Shown piece by piece: positions 11,351 to 24,179 of a stretch of DNA of 64,000 bases. The stretch lies in the NCBI RefSeq assembly GCF_000972845.2, contig NC_040032.1, forward strand, positions 21,128,248 through 21,192,247, in the 5' to 3' direction. Position numbers and translations under genes: made by a program. The stretch comes from Larimichthys crocea. Its lineage: Eukaryota; Chordata; Actinopteri; Sciaenidae. The number at the start of each line of letters is the position of its first letter. The stretch's first letter is position 1. Below the pieces are notes generated by a model that ran no database searches, was not told the DNA's origin, and saw only the letters and a list, made by a program, of their open reading frames with translations.

Positions 11351-14227
11351 GTGTGGTATTCATCCAGTTTGGGGAAACTCCACGATCTTTAATGTTGGCT
11401 GGTACTATAATCATCTCTGTTGCTAGGTCGTTACCACATCACTGCCATGCCAGTAAAGCACACCCTTGAATGTAATATTGCTTAATTGACCACGGCTGAT
11501 GGTGCTCATGTTAACTAATGTATTCATTATTTAATGATTTATAAACATGCTATTTACAAAATCATTAATTAACAGTTAATTAATACAATAATAAACTGTA
11601 AAAGTGGCTAATCAATATTAGTGTGGTTGACAAAACGGATTATTAACATGTATGTCATAGTCCACAGCAAAGAGAAAACTATTTTTACAAAAGTTTTTTT
11701 TAGCCTCACATTATAAATAAACAATACTTATATTTGACTGTCAAGTGCGTGTTATACAAGCAGGATAATTGAGTCCAACTCGGAGAGGATTATCCCTGAT
11801 TTACAATAATGCACTCGTACCTCAGCTTTAATCGCTTGTATTAATTCATGAGCTGCCCACAAATTTCCCTGTGAAACCACAGAAAAGCAGTAACAAGCCC
11901 AGTAAACTCATGAAAACCACCAGTTTGCTTCATTAACTTTTTCCATCTCTGTTCACACATTCTCATGAATAATTCCTCATTTGTTTGAGATCTGACTGAA
12001 ATGGAAATGAAATACAGCTCTTCACAAGCACAAGTGTCAGTGATGCACACAATAAACACTTTAAAAGGGGCACTGCTGTGATTTAGTTTGCGTCTTATGA
12101 GTTGCAGATTACAGAACAAATGGTAAAATTCGATGGATGGGGAGGCTGAGATATTCTGTCTTTTAATCCCATGTGTCCCAAACACACTAGATCCAACATT
12201 TCCCATTAAGCAACACTTTAATTGAAAACTCCCTGCCTCCCAAATTTTCACATTTTTTTAAAACTCCACACCACTAGACTGTAACACAGGCTTCATGTTA
12301 AATATGTTCAGTTTCAAGCCCAATCTGGGATAACCCTGATGACATCACTTGTAAAATCTAAATACATTTTAGTTCAGTTAACAATACTCACACGTCACGC
12401 TGAGACAGTTATGGGTCGCTGTAATCATTCCTCCTCTCCATACTGGCCTTAAAGAGATGTGCCAAGACTACGTACACTGTAGAGAAATAGGAGACAAAAG
12501 TCACAATTCTTGTTAGCACACAATGTACATATGTAAGTATGAATATTTGGATTCTGTAGCTGAAGTGGTTAAAGCACCTGTGTGCATCCTGTAGATAAAG
12601 AACGTATAGGATAATTAAAAGGGAGATATGACAGCAGACCGAGACTTAATGCATATTTCCTTCTAATCCATCACATGTTCCTGTGACATCCATCATAATT
12701 TACTAAACTTCAAACTTTACTGATCACTACTTGTAACTTGCAGCAGATGTGATGATAAATAATGAAGGGGAAATGATGCTGCAGCAGTGAAGAGAGGCAG
12801 GAAATCAAAGATAAACATAATGATTGATTCAGATCTACAGTTATATGTACACTATGAATATAACTATGATATGCATATTTTAGATTGTGCAAATTGTGTC
12901 ATATTCAAATAGAAGAAGGTCATGCAGGAAGTGATGAGGCACACAGATATCTAAACTAACCAAAGTTTCAAACTTTCCAAACAAGGAAAACATCTATTGT
13001 AATTTATCTGTTCATCCAACAACTCAAAGTTTAAAAAAACAACAACAAATAAACAGGCAACCACCTCCGTGTAACAGAACATTTTCATTTTGGCTCAAGC
13101 AAGCAATATTTTCTCACTCTGATGGTTAAAATAAAAGGTTTTCATCACATACATACTGATACTGTTGTGTGAATATGACTGAATATTTGTGTCACAACAA
13201 GCCGTCCAACCTAAACAATAAAATACTTTGTGTCACTGCCTTCCAACTGTGACAAATTATTCATTAGACTGCTGTTTGAACTGCCACCGCTGTGGTTTTT
13301 GTGGTATGGAGCTTGAGCCAGGCAGCTATTAGTTTAACTTAGCATACAGATGTTAATGCTCCCAGGCAAGAAATAGGCATAGCACACTCCCCAGATAGAC
13401 ATATTTACATTTTTATTTTTGTACAGATTAATATGAAATAAACAGTGAGCTGTATGGATACTAACAGAAGGAATCATCAGTGATGGTCTGTGAAAGGTTG
13501 GGATTTCATTCTTTCTGGTGTTGTAAATATTGGGGCATGTACAGGGTTTGGGTGTGTCTTCCTCCACACCCACTTTTGTAGCCAGCGATAACTCTCAAAG
13601 CCAAAGGCAAAATAAAGCACAGTACAATTAGATGAAGAAAATACACCATGCTCAACCACGAACAGTGGGTAAGTTTAGAGGTTATTTAAACAAAAATAAA
13701 GCTTAAAAAACAACAAGAGCGAACTATGGTGTCACCTACAGCAAACACAGGAAGACTTTATTACACCCAATTAATCATTAAATACCTCGGGCAATGCATT
13801 TTGTCCTGGCTCTGCTTAGTGCGAATATTATCAAAGTCTAATGTGTTGGTCTGTTTGATCTCCATTGCCATGAGAAAAAACGCCTTGAGGCATTTCTGTG
13901 TCATACTAATCTTCAGTTATTATTATTTTTTTTTTAATTCTGGACAAGAGAGTTGTTTCATCAAGTCTATATACATCTGCATCTGTTTTTAGCTGTCTCG
14001 AATGTGCAAATACACAAAACTTTATGTGGTAATAGGGTGTCGACCAAAGAAGTGTTTGCACTATTAGTAAATATTTTTGACTTAAACTCTGGTTGGGGGA
14101 GGTAACAACGGTCAGTACCACTTCCAGCACCTGCCTTACACTACAGGTAGCTGATGACAAACGCCCCAATCAGATGTCTTGTTTCAACATCAAGTTGGCC
14201 GTGGATTGGTGGTATTGGTGGATGGAT
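11351..14227. other. Unique DNA with one repeat scrap, no gene seen
   Basis: AT-rich sequence. The longest frame is 136 codons on the minus strand (11,841-12,251) and has no recognisable domain or splice context. A 27-bp piece of the neighbouring repeat family is listed separately. Confidence 0.6.
13344..13370. repeat. 27-bp fragment shared with the 11.2-kb element
   Basis: This segment matches 11,201-11,227 at 26 of 27 positions, with one T/C difference in ACAGATGTTAATGCTCCC. Flanking sequence does not match. It is probably a small remnant of the same retroelement family. Confidence 0.6.
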
Positions 14228-14544
14228 GGGGCGGCTGTGGCTCACAGGCAGAGCGGGTCGTCCACTAATCAGATGATCGGCGGTTCAATCCCCCGGCTCG
14301 TCTGCATGCCGAAGTGTCCTTGGGCAAGATACTGAACCCCAAGTTGCTCCCGAAGGGCCATCGGTGTGTGAATGTGTATGAATGCTTAAATCCTTAAACT
14401 GATGAGCAGTTGGCACCTTGCACGGTAGCCAATGCCATCAGTGTATGAATGTGTGTGAATGGGGTGAATGAGATATGTAGTGTAGAGCGCTTTGAGTGGT
14501 CGGAAGACTAGAAAGGCGCTATATAAGTACAGTCCATTTACCAT
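14228..14544 (+). mobile_element. tRNA-derived SINE with L2-type tail, near full length
   Basis: The head has RNA polymerase III promoter elements: a box A-like TGGCTCACAGG at 14,238-14,248 and box B GGTTCAATCCC at 14,282-14,292. Next comes the core GAAGTGTCCTTGGGCAAGAT, common to many teleost SINEs, then a run of GTGTGAATG words. The 3' end, AGAAAGGCGCTATATAAG, has the L2-type tail. The order of head, core and borrowed LINE tail is that of a complete SINE. It is not a tRNA gene, because no cloverleaf closes and the sequence runs on for 250 bp. A related copy lies inverted just downstream. Confidence 0.85.
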
Positions 14545-14554
14545 GCCTTTTTTT

Positions 14555-14706
14555 GGTCAGCTGACCACTCAAAGCACTTTTCCAACAATTCGTCACTCAC
14601 ACGTCCATAAACTGATGGCACAAGATGCCATACAAACACCAACAGCACAGCCATCGGTAGCAATTTGGGGTTCAGTATCTATCTAGGACCCTCGGATAGG
14701 AGCCAG
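14555..14706 (-). mobile_element. 5'-truncated inverted copy of the same SINE
   Basis: Read on the minus strand it matches the body of the SINE at 14,228-14,544: CCGAGGGTCCTAGATAGATA then CTGAACCCCAA, then the CATCAGT and GTGTGAGTG words, then GTGCTTTGAGTGGT. It lacks the tRNA-like head and the final GCGCTATATAAG. Its tail-side edge is the palindrome GGTCAGCTGACC at 14,555-14,566, about 10 bp from the end of the first SINE. Confidence 0.75.
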
Positions 14707-16239
14707 TAAGTAAATCAGTAACCCTCCCATTATGAGACGCCCCACAGTATAGAGAAAGCTCTTGATTGAGGCACGCCTACTTGTTATGTTCATGGATGAA
14801 CTGGATTGGTATCAGCTCTTTGTCAATGTCATTATATAATTCAGCAATGCATCTAAAAGTTTTATTCATTAGTCACACTGCGCTGCTGACTCAGCCTCAT
14901 GTTACTGGAAAAAAAATGATGGAAGCATTGAGGTATACCCATTTTAAATCTGTTAAAAAACTTAACATCAGCAGATACAGTTCAGGCAAAAAGAATAAGC
15001 TGGATCTTGTATTGTGAAAAATTAAGATGAAGTTGCTCTTTATGAGTTCTTCCATAATCACTATGAAACTACTGAAGGGATATTTTGGCATACTGTAACT
15101 CAATTAGAACCGATCTCTTAGTAATGAGAAAATTGATTTATGTGTGTCCTAGGGGTCTTATTTGGACAAAACAGCATTGCTATCCAAAATTATAACTCTG
15201 TATAATTAATGAATAATAATTAACTAATTTAGTTTTTCAGTGGAACACTTGATGCAGAAAAAATGTATGGAGGGAGATTTTCTATGGCTCCACTAAGGCA
15301 GGACAGATGATTGTAGTGCACAGAAAGAAATTCTGTGAAAAAGTGATGAGACAAAGAATAACAAGACGGCAGGCTGTTAAAACAAAACTCTTGGCACCTT
15401 GTTTGAAAATGCTGCATGCTCATTTCTCAGCTCTAATCCCGTTAACGGAAGGAACCCACTGCCATTATCGGTCTCTCCACACATATGGTAAAGAAAAAAA
15501 AGTGCAGAAACAAGATTTCTATTCATCAGTCCACTAACCCACACAGCCACCTCTCTCTGCCTCAACAGTGTTGTTTTGTGGAGACAAACTGGACGGAAAG
15601 AGCAACTATTTGGATTTACTGTATCTCTAGGAAGCGAGTAAAGCTGAGGTTGGCGGAACAGGTCAAGAACAATCCCATGGACAGTTACTGTTGGGCTACG
15701 TAGAAGATGTGATGTTAACTCAGTTAACTTAATTTGTGGCTGAACAGTAAATCCACTTGACTTGCCAAATTTCTAGATGCAGTCACAAACAATTTGGAGA
15801 CTTTTGCCATTGTTTTGGATCTCTGCTCCATGATATTGGATTTCAAATAAAAAAAACAAAAACACAATTACAACTTTGTTAAAAGTACTGACTCAGTTTT
15901 AAAATGTGTGTCCACATCCCTATTGGGTAAACAGTGTCAGACTTATAGATCTTTTTAAACATAGTGCCCCAATTTTAGGACAATGTGGCAAGGCAATGGA
16001 CCTCAACAGAGCCAAAATAACATTTCATGCCAAACAGAGCAATGTCCCCTTAGATAACTCAAAGCAATGTTGCATAGAAACTGATTTATCTATCTATTTG
16101 TTATGATTATAATCTAGCAAGTCAACTTTGTTAACAGCCAAACATCAAGCAAGTCTAACAACACAAAACATAGCAGCCAGCTAATATTACTTACTAGTTT
16201 CTTGTGTTTTTCAACTACTCCTTTATTTTCTTGGACCCT
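14707..16239. other. Unique DNA, no gene seen
   Basis: Several frames of 60-83 codons on both strands show no domain or splice context. The 15,250-15,700 interval has frames on both strands and moderate GC, but I could not link it to a known repeat or exon. Confidence 0.5.
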
Positions 16240-16410
16240 GCCTGTTTCATGGACTTTATTTTGCTTGTTTGGATTTGTTTTTGCCTGACAATCCATAAGC
16301 TTTTGTACATTTGCAATTAAAACATTGTTCCGCTCCACTTCAGCCTCTGAGTCTGCATTTGGATCCTTCTCTTTTGTTCTCTGTTTTCTCTGCTATAACT
16401 GTGACAACGT
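16240..16410 (+). mobile_element. Possible LTR fragment (tentative)
   Basis: The words GCCTGACAAT, then an AATTAAAA polyadenylation-like signal, then CAGCCTCTGAGTCTGCATTT and a pyrimidine-rich stretch ending near TGTGACAACG resemble, from memory, the U3/R/U5 end of fish LTR retrotransposons. No second LTR, primer-binding site or coding region is visible, so this would be at most a solo or partial LTR. The call is weak. Confidence 0.25.
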
Positions 16411-19400
16411 AATGCTTTACAACACTAAGTCACAAAAAAAATCAAAATTTTATAATGTTGCTTTAAAAGCCATCAGATGATCTGAGAAGTGCAGGTGTGG
16501 AGTAAGTAGAAAAGAGCACTTCTGCAGGTGAAGTGTGGCATACTCTTTGTTTGTTTAGGGTCAGTCATTTTTGATGTCCAGCAACTATAGCTAAGATTAG
16601 ACATCATAAGGTACTGGTCATACCTTACAAAGTAAGGCTGTAGCAGCAAAACCCCTCTGTTAATTGACATAAACTTTTTAATTTGTGTGTGGATGACTAT
16701 ATTACTGTGTTATTTCACAAGTTATACAGTATAGTCTCACTTTTATCTGTGTTATAAATGTAATAATTCTGCATAAAAAAACTGCTGGATAACAATGATA
16801 GGGAAGCAAAAGTGTCAGTCTGGAGCCACGTGACTCTTAGTTAAAATGGAGAGCTGGTACTGAAATAAATAATTAACCAGCAGAATTTCACCTTAGAAAA
16901 TAACCGAAGCTCACACTTTAATTATAAAACAAACTCCCTCCTTCCTGTCTGCTAAACCACACAAATGAAGGCCCCGTTTCATCCAGCCAGCCACTGCTGC
17001 TAAAAAAGCTACACCTCTCTGTCAGGATGTTGTACAAAGTCGCTGGAATGGAAGATGGGAATGCAAAATGGGTTGTCAAACTTGAACATAATAGCTTGGC
17101 TGCTGTAATGTATTGCAGAGCCATCTAATCATCAGTAACTTTCGTACATCGGAAACTAAAAATGGCTGCTAAGTGGTGCAATTTATTCAGTCTTGTCACA
17201 TTCAATTGACCACTTTTCACATTTTGCAGTTCTTGTCATAGTCTTAATGTTGGTAATTGCTTCTACAATGAGGGTGTGGATTTGCAAGCTAAAGAGGCGA
17301 CAGACACCTGGCTCCTCACCTCAAAAAAATCTTTCAAAACATCCATCAATCTACACACAGCTTATCAAGTTAAATGTCTGTTTACCCCAAGAGGAATGAT
17401 TCACCCTTGTGCTTTATAAAGAAAAAAATGACAGCAGACCTCCTGTGATGAGGCAACTTTTTGGAAACACTCGAATACAAGACTAAATGAAGTTACAGGT
17501 TCACTTTGAAAGACGTCTGACGCTTATGCCAGAATTAATTTGAAGCAGCAAGGTGCTGTAAGATGGAAAACACACACACACACACAACAAAACAAGTGAA
17601 GAAAATGAAGCAAGTTATGAAAACAATTCCCTGAAGAAGACTTTGCTGGAGTTACTTTACTTACTTTATACAGACAGACAGCAGTGGTTGGGCAACATAG
17701 ATAATACATGAAGAGAAGGAGCACTAGTCGTAAGAAAGCGCTGAATCAGAGAAGTAAAGCTTTCTTCAATTCTTTGTTTTTTTTCTCATTGTTCCAGAGC
17801 TGCAACACCTAATTTGCTCCGAATATGACCTTATTAAATGACTCTGGTGTTTGTTAAAAGAAACCACCATTGTCACACCATTTTCTTCTTTGCTCTCGAC
17901 AGGTAACAGTTATAATTATTGCATCCATTAACTTGAAAGTTTGTTCTTGAGAGTATAGTCTAAAAACACCAAGTGTAAACTAGACTAATCAGCTCTGTTC
18001 AGAGCAAGCTTCATTAGGCCAGATTTCAGGTTGGCATTAACAGCTCTCAACAGCGCTTTAACAAGTAGTGTTAATGGATTGACGTGATCCAAATAATGGA
18101 AAGTCGGCTATTAAAGTTACTGATCACTGATGAGTAAAATCACATTTTTAATGCAGTCCAGAACAGAACACATCTCCTGCCGCCTTTATAACACAGAAAT
18201 ATAATGAGCTACAATAGACATAATTATTGTTTTTGAAGCACAAGGTAATAGGATTTGTTAAACCACTTTAAACACAAGATGGATAGTGTAAATTAGCTGA
18301 TGTTGAAGGTGTAGGTGTGTTTCCTTCCTTATTTTGCAATAAATTCCTCAGTGCATGCTATATTGGCCAAACAAAATAGCCTCACAATCTGTTCGTGTTC
18401 TTGATTTCATTGAAGAAACAAGTCAAGTTGAAGAAAAGTAATGCTGTTGTTAAAGACTTTGAACCAGAACTACAGGTAATAAGATTACCTTTAACGTATA
18501 TTACCAATGACAGGTACTTTACCATAGTGGTCCCATTGTGTCAAAAAAACATTTGTGGAATGGAACTTGAGTTAGACAAAAGCCCATTTTTTATTCATAT
18601 TCCACTAGAGATGTTAAAAAAAAACAGATATACCCTATGTTATTACTTCACAGCAGTGACAAAGTGAATTTGGTATTCAACCCAAGCATAACAGAGGATT
18701 TCTGACTAGGAGAGCTGATAACAGTATACTGCTTTTGTTACAATTTTTTTCCTTCTCTGTCTGTGTTTAATGTAATTTATTTTTTATTATTTATCAATGG
18801 TACTTTTTTGAATTTTCCAGTCTGCAATACAATAAATACAATAAATCAATCTGAACTGTAAAGCTTCAGAAGAAAAAGAAATATGTACATGTCAGCTTCT
18901 CTGTGTGTATTATTATTATTATTATTAATAAGCTTCACCTTGAATCCACTTTCACCTGTAGTGGACGCCCTCCTACCTAAAAATAAAAGTCCTGACTTAT
19001 TTAAAGGTTTAATGTGGCCACAAAATAAGGATGGTTAGACTTAACTTTCTAAGCATCCATATAAACTGAATTGTACTTATATGAACTTGTTGGGTATTTT
19101 GAAGGAAACCATTGTTATATTTTGACTTTATGCTTTTTAAACATGTCATAACCAAGAGGATCCTGCATTTTAACAGAGTGAACAAACACCTGAATGACGA
19201 CGTTGATGAGTTGATTCTCAAATATTTTCTGAAAAACTATGACAGCATCTTCGATAAACAGTTATTCTCTGTTGAAAGAACAATACCTTTTGAAATGATG
19301 CATATTCTAGAGCCGTTCAAAGATTAACTTCAGGTAATGAGCCTTTGTAATGATCTGAACAACACAAGGTCCTGCTTTGCTGTCAAAGCCAGTCTCAAGG

Positions 19401-20690
19401 TTACCTAAATGTTAAGATATGTAAATGATATTAAGAGACAGGAACTTGGAACAAAAGCCTTGATAAATAATCCTTGTGTAAAATGCAAATATCTTCCCTC
19501 TGGAAAAAGACCAACTGCTTTGCCTTGGCCACTCCCCCCGCCAAACTGCAAACGGGCCAAGGGCAGCAAAACCAAGTCTCAGGAATCTGTAAAACTTATC
19601 CTCAAACATATGTTTCAAGCTGGTTGAGATTACTCTGAGAAAAAGCATCATGCAGAAAACCACCCAATTATATACTCAATCCTTACTGCTCATCATAAAT
19701 GACCAGTGTAATGTACTTTGATTTTCCTAACTCATGAATTTGTGTCCATATTTACTTTTGGAATAATTTTGTTGATGCAAGTCACATTGGAACATAACTT
19801 AAAAAATAAGTCATTGTTGACTTGTTTTCACACAGGACATGAATCCCAGTCTTCTTGGTATAAGACCTGTGTTCATTTGACCCAACATCCACCCCAAGAA
19901 ATAAAAATTAACTTTTTTTTTCCAACTCTTTACGCGATGCCATGTGCCATGGATGGGTTGAATGAGTAGATGTAAGCATGGTGCATCTCAATTAGACAAT
20001 GGTGATCAACGCTTGTTTCCATCCATTACCATTATTATATTATCGTATTACAAGTTGGTTCACGTAGATGAGCTGTAGGTGGCATCAATTCAAAACTGGA
20101 AGAAATTGGGATGGTAGGGTCGAGTGAAAACACGTCATTATGCTGTACTTTAATTTAAATGTTAAATTGCTTCCTTCATCAGAACTGAATCTCGCCACCA
20201 ACCATAAATATGTGATGTGATATGATCCCATCAACCACAATTCACATCAACATTTTTTTTGCTTGCTTTTAAAGTTAGCCACATTATGTTGTGTTTTTTT
20301 TTTGTTTGTTTTTTTAAATTGTGTGACATACACAAAATATTGTCAGTATTAAAGTCATTATAAAAGGGCAGTGAAATTCCTGCTGGGCATAAATGCTGTA
20401 TAAGCTCACCGGGGAGTTGTATACGCCTGTAATTGGGGACTGCATATTTGTGTGTGTGTGTGTTGAGGATGGGGGGTAGTGGTCCAACACCACAAGCAGC
20501 ATTCAAAACATCTGTCAAAGGATAAACCTCTGTCATTGCCTGCTGTGCAGTTAATAAAGTCAAACTATGACTAAATGAGATTTACCTTTCCTTTCTTCTC
20601 CATAACAACCTGCTACCAACTACATTTTAGTGCTTCAAAGTCAGTGAGGATACTGTTTTTACATAATGACTAAGAAAGAGAAGACAACAG
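16411..20690. other. Unique AT-rich DNA, no gene seen
   Basis: Short frames at 18,395-18,667 and 19,112-19,327 (plus strand) start with ATG but match nothing I recognise, and neither is flanked by a convincing acceptor-donor pair. A short CA tract lies near 17,570-17,586, a (TAT)n tract at 18,908 and a short TG tract near 20,448. No transposon is recognised. Confidence 0.55.
18908..18928 (+). repeat. (TAT)n microsatellite
   Basis: About six tandem ATT units precede AATAAGCTTC. Simple trinucleotide repeat. Confidence 0.9.
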
Positions 20691-20889
20691 ATAAGCAGAT
20701 GGAGTTAATGGAGTGGGATGGAAAGAAAGATAAAGAGATCATCAAATGGAATTGAATTACGAAGAAAAAAAAATACTATATATATCAATGTTTTCCTGAA
20801 ATCTCAATTGACACTAGTGGAAGAAAAAAAGATTTTAAAATATTACACAATGCAAGTCATAGATCAGCCAGCTTTTTTGTTTACCACTA

Positions 20890-21040
20890 CATCACTAGAG
20901 AAAAAGTAAAGGAGCAAAAAGAAATAACCGGGAAGAGATAGTGAGGAGTAAACACAAAAGAAAAATGAGAGGGAAGGAAAGTGAAAATGGAAGGAGACAG
21001 GACAGCATTTAGAAAAAAATAAGGACACAGAAGGAGTGAG
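20890..21040 (+). other. Purine-rich stretch
   Basis: The plus strand is strongly A/G biased, with words such as GAGAGGGAAGGAAAG and GGAAGGAGACAGG. It directly precedes the GC-richer block at 21,030-21,440. No coding signal is present. Confidence 0.6.
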
Positions 21041-21440
21041 ACGTGGTGGAGCGAGGCGGGTCTTTATTTACACTGTAGGATTTATGGCATCCTGCGTATG
21101 CTGTGTGGCATGGGAGCCATCGCCTCCTGGCCGGAGGAAGCAACATCATTTCAAGCTCGAGTGCCCGTTGTGCCGTCAAGTGTCCTGCCAAAAAGCGCAC
21201 GGCTGCAGAATACCAACAAAATCCACTGACCTTTTCCCCAACAACCGCTGTGTTCATCTGAGTCACAGCACAGAAAGGCCTCTCTCTGGTTACACTGGAG
21301 CCTCTGTCTCCCCGCTGACTCGAAACGCTCACGGCAGACATGACTCTCCCATCACATCTGAGCATGTTACCGTCAAAAAGAGTCATACACTACTGATCTC
21401 TGAGGGAGAAATTAATGTGTTTGAGTGTTTTTTTTCCTGA
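21030..21440. other. GC-richer block open on both strands
   Basis: This block is clearly richer in GC and CpG than its flanks. It carries overlapping open frames on both strands (134 codons plus at 21,036-21,440; 125 codons minus at 21,009-21,386). Neither product has a recognisable domain. Open frames on both strands are expected where GC rises, because stop codons become rarer. A conserved non-coding element or an unrecognised exon are both possible. Confidence 0.25.
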
Positions 21441-23839
21441 AACTCACATGCGGTGGATGAAAGGAGCTGCAGTACCTCAGCTGTGTTATGCTTTCATCGA
21501 TGTAAAATAAAATGTGACACTTTACCTTTGTCCCGGAATGTATTAAACGCCGATAATTCAGTCTGATAAATAATTCTTTATGATTCTATATATGGTTTTG
21601 TACATTTTGTAACAATAATAATCAGCAGAGGGTTTTTGGTACATATTTTGTGGGGCTTTTTTGCCTGAATTATGTGAGAATGACTAAAGATATACAGGAA
21701 AGAGAAAGAGGGGAGTAAAGAGCTGCAGGTTGAAACTGAACCTAGACCTCAACACGCTGACACAAACGAAACTGTAATACTGTGCCATTGTTTTCTTATG
21801 TCGAGAGTCATGATGCCCAACTAGATGAAGCACTACCCTTGTCAGTGCGTACTGCTCAAAATTGCCACCAATTGTTGCACTCAAGTTTAAATTACTTCGA
21901 CTGTGAGCCCCAGTAGAGGTTTAATATTATAGAGTCTGGAAATGTTTAGGGGGTAGCTGAACAAGATGTGAACTCAGCATCGCCTTTCATTCAGCATGGT
22001 TTCATTTGGAATTGTGATTCTGGTAATAGCCACTGGCTAGTTTCTAACTGTCTGTCCGCTTGTTGGTAATGGGCACATGAGGTAGCACACTGGTGTAACC
22101 AAATCTTAATCTCTTCCATTTCATTCTCCTAGCACAGCTAAATGGAATGCGGCCGTCATTAACGTTATCAGTTGCACCTGTGGCTGACAAGTGGAAATGT
22201 CCAACATTAGAGAGGTCAATTAACATGATTAGGCCAAACTCAGGTTTGATGGATGCACAGATTTGTAGGATAATGAGGTTGGCAGCGGCTCTATAATTGT
22301 TCCAACATAGTCAATAACATCACATCTGACATGTTTCTGTGCTTCCATCTCTTTATCTTCCTACCACACGTTCCCCCTCTTCTATCAAGGAAGCAAGTAG
22401 GTATTCCTAATCAAAGACCAAGACTAAATTTATCACGCACAATACATTAAGATTTCCCTGGTGATACCTTTCAGATTCTTTCCTTCAAAATGCCAAACAA
22501 ACGTAATTCAGCTGTAAGACTGACATCTCTTTAGACCATTAAAGATGTCCTCAAAGTAAACTGATTAAAACAATCTGTAGATGACTGGTTAAGCTGAAGT
22601 CTTTCATGGTTTAGAGAAAAGTAGATTGATGCCAAAATCACTGTAATCACGTAACTTACAGCTGTAAGACTTAGACAAGTTTAAACTAGTTGGCAGAGCT
22701 GGATCTGCTGTAAAAGTTTTTTTATGGTAATGAGTAATGTTAGGACAATGACTGCTATCAGTTTTAATACTATGTGCAGAGTGTTCCTGTTATTCTGTTC
22801 CACAAAACGCAGCCTCGAAAAGAACTCTCTCTGACTCACAAGAAAAAAGAAACATAATCTTTACAAGGGCAGTATTTATTCCAGAATCTCCAGGTCGCAT
22901 TATGCATGTTCGCTTATGCACCCCTACTTACAAGAAGAGGAAATATCTGCTCAGTTCATTTGTGTTCGTTTTACGCTCCTGCCTTTCTGCTCTTTGTGCT
23001 CAAAGAACAGTGTGTGCATTTTAATGAAACATTTGTACTGGAATAGAACTGGAGAAAAGGAGACACGCACTCCTTCACCACCCCTGTGTGCAGCTAGCGA
23101 CCTGTATGCTTTGAATTTCAAGGGAACATTGAGCCAATTGATTAGATAAGTGGTCCACGGCTACTGCACCTGGACTGGCTGCATCCTCTCCACCATGTTT
23201 GCTCAGCTGATAGCTGCCTGGATGTGTTTGATGAGGTGGGTTTTGTCTGATTTTTTATTTCCCTATAACTATTCTTTCTTTTGATTTATTTTTTTTTCCT
23301 TTATAACCAGCTCTTTCTGTCACTTTTTGAATATATGCAGTACACAGTATGTGCATTAATTATATTTCATCCACAAGATTTTTATAGCATTCATGACAAG
23401 CCAATTGATGGTTTATGTATTGCTATGATTAGATGACACGAGTAGTAGTTGGAGTAGTTTCTAAAAGGTCATAGTTTATGAGCAAATCAACTGTGTTTGC
23501 GGGAAGGCAGTAATAGTCACGATTAGGAAGCTAGGAATCTAATATGATCTAATTATCTAATCAAAATCAATTAGATGTGTCAGTGGCAAAGATCAGTCTC
23601 CTCCTTAAATGGATTAATTAGAAAATGGCACATAAATCAAGTCTATATTGCTGAGATATACTACCTGAAGCAACTGTTACCTGCATTTTTTGAAGAAAAT
23701 AAATGGCGGTATTTCGAAGCACTTGGAAAACATTTGGAAATAAAGAGAGATAAAAGAAACGACTGAACGTTGATTGCTCCCAAAACACATATACGACCTT
23801 TGAAGGGTAACAGAAATTTTAAGAAATGGTTATAGTTTG
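21441..23839. other. Unique DNA, no gene seen
   Basis: There are no repeats and no convincing frames. The 22,030-22,310 interval has higher complexity and several TTAA/ATTA words (for example GTCATTAACGTTATC), and could be a conserved non-coding element, but nothing here proves it. Confidence 0.5.
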
Positions 23840-23875
23840 GTCAGTCAGTCAGTCAGTCAGTCAGTCAGTCAGTCA
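23840..23875 (+). repeat. (GTCA)9 microsatellite
   Basis: Nine perfect tandem GTCA units occupy 36 bp, ending at CAATCTCC. Confidence 0.97.
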
Positions 23876-24053
23876 ATCTCCTCACTGATGGTCTTATTTG
23901 TGCAGGTCATATATTATATGCTATATAGTCAATTAAACTGATACTGTTTCATAACCAATTAAAAACAGTCCTCTTTGTAAACACCTGCTGTCTCATTCAA
24001 ATTATTTCAAGAGTGCATCTTAAACTGCCAAATACAGGTTGCTGCATACAGAA

Positions 24054-24103
24054 ACGTTCAGCCCTGAACGTCCTGAAGGAAGGACGGACCGACTGTCCGT
24101 CCT
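24054..24103. other. Two adjacent perfect hairpins
   Basis: The first is ACGTTCA-GCCC-TGAACGT (7-bp stem, 4-nt loop, 24,054-24,071). The second is AGGACGGAC-CGACT-GTCCGTCCT (9-bp stem, 5-nt loop, 24,081-24,103). They are 9 nt apart. No known RNA class is recognised and the stems are too short for a microRNA precursor. They could be structured RNA, a small palindromic repeat or chance. Confidence 0.6.
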
Positions 24104-24179
24104 AAAGATCCAGGAGAAGGTTGAACAATAACAGTTGCTCCAAGCGCTAATATAATATCACCACGTGTCTGTCCTCACG

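Noticed and set aside
11841..12251. 136-codon minus-strand frame
   Set aside because: No recognisable domain, splice context or repeat relation; length is within chance for 64 kb read in six frames.
14228..14300. Possible tRNA gene from box A and box B motifs
   Set aside because: No closing acceptor stem, and the sequence continues into a SINE core and L2-type tail.
18395..18667. 90-codon plus-strand frame with a protein-like look
   Set aside because: A CAG|GTAATA donor-like site lies inside it, but no acceptor pairs with it and no domain is recognised.
23840..23875. Could regular GTCA spacing be a CRISPR-like array?
   Set aside because: It is a plain 4-bp microsatellite with no spacers, in a vertebrate-type genome.
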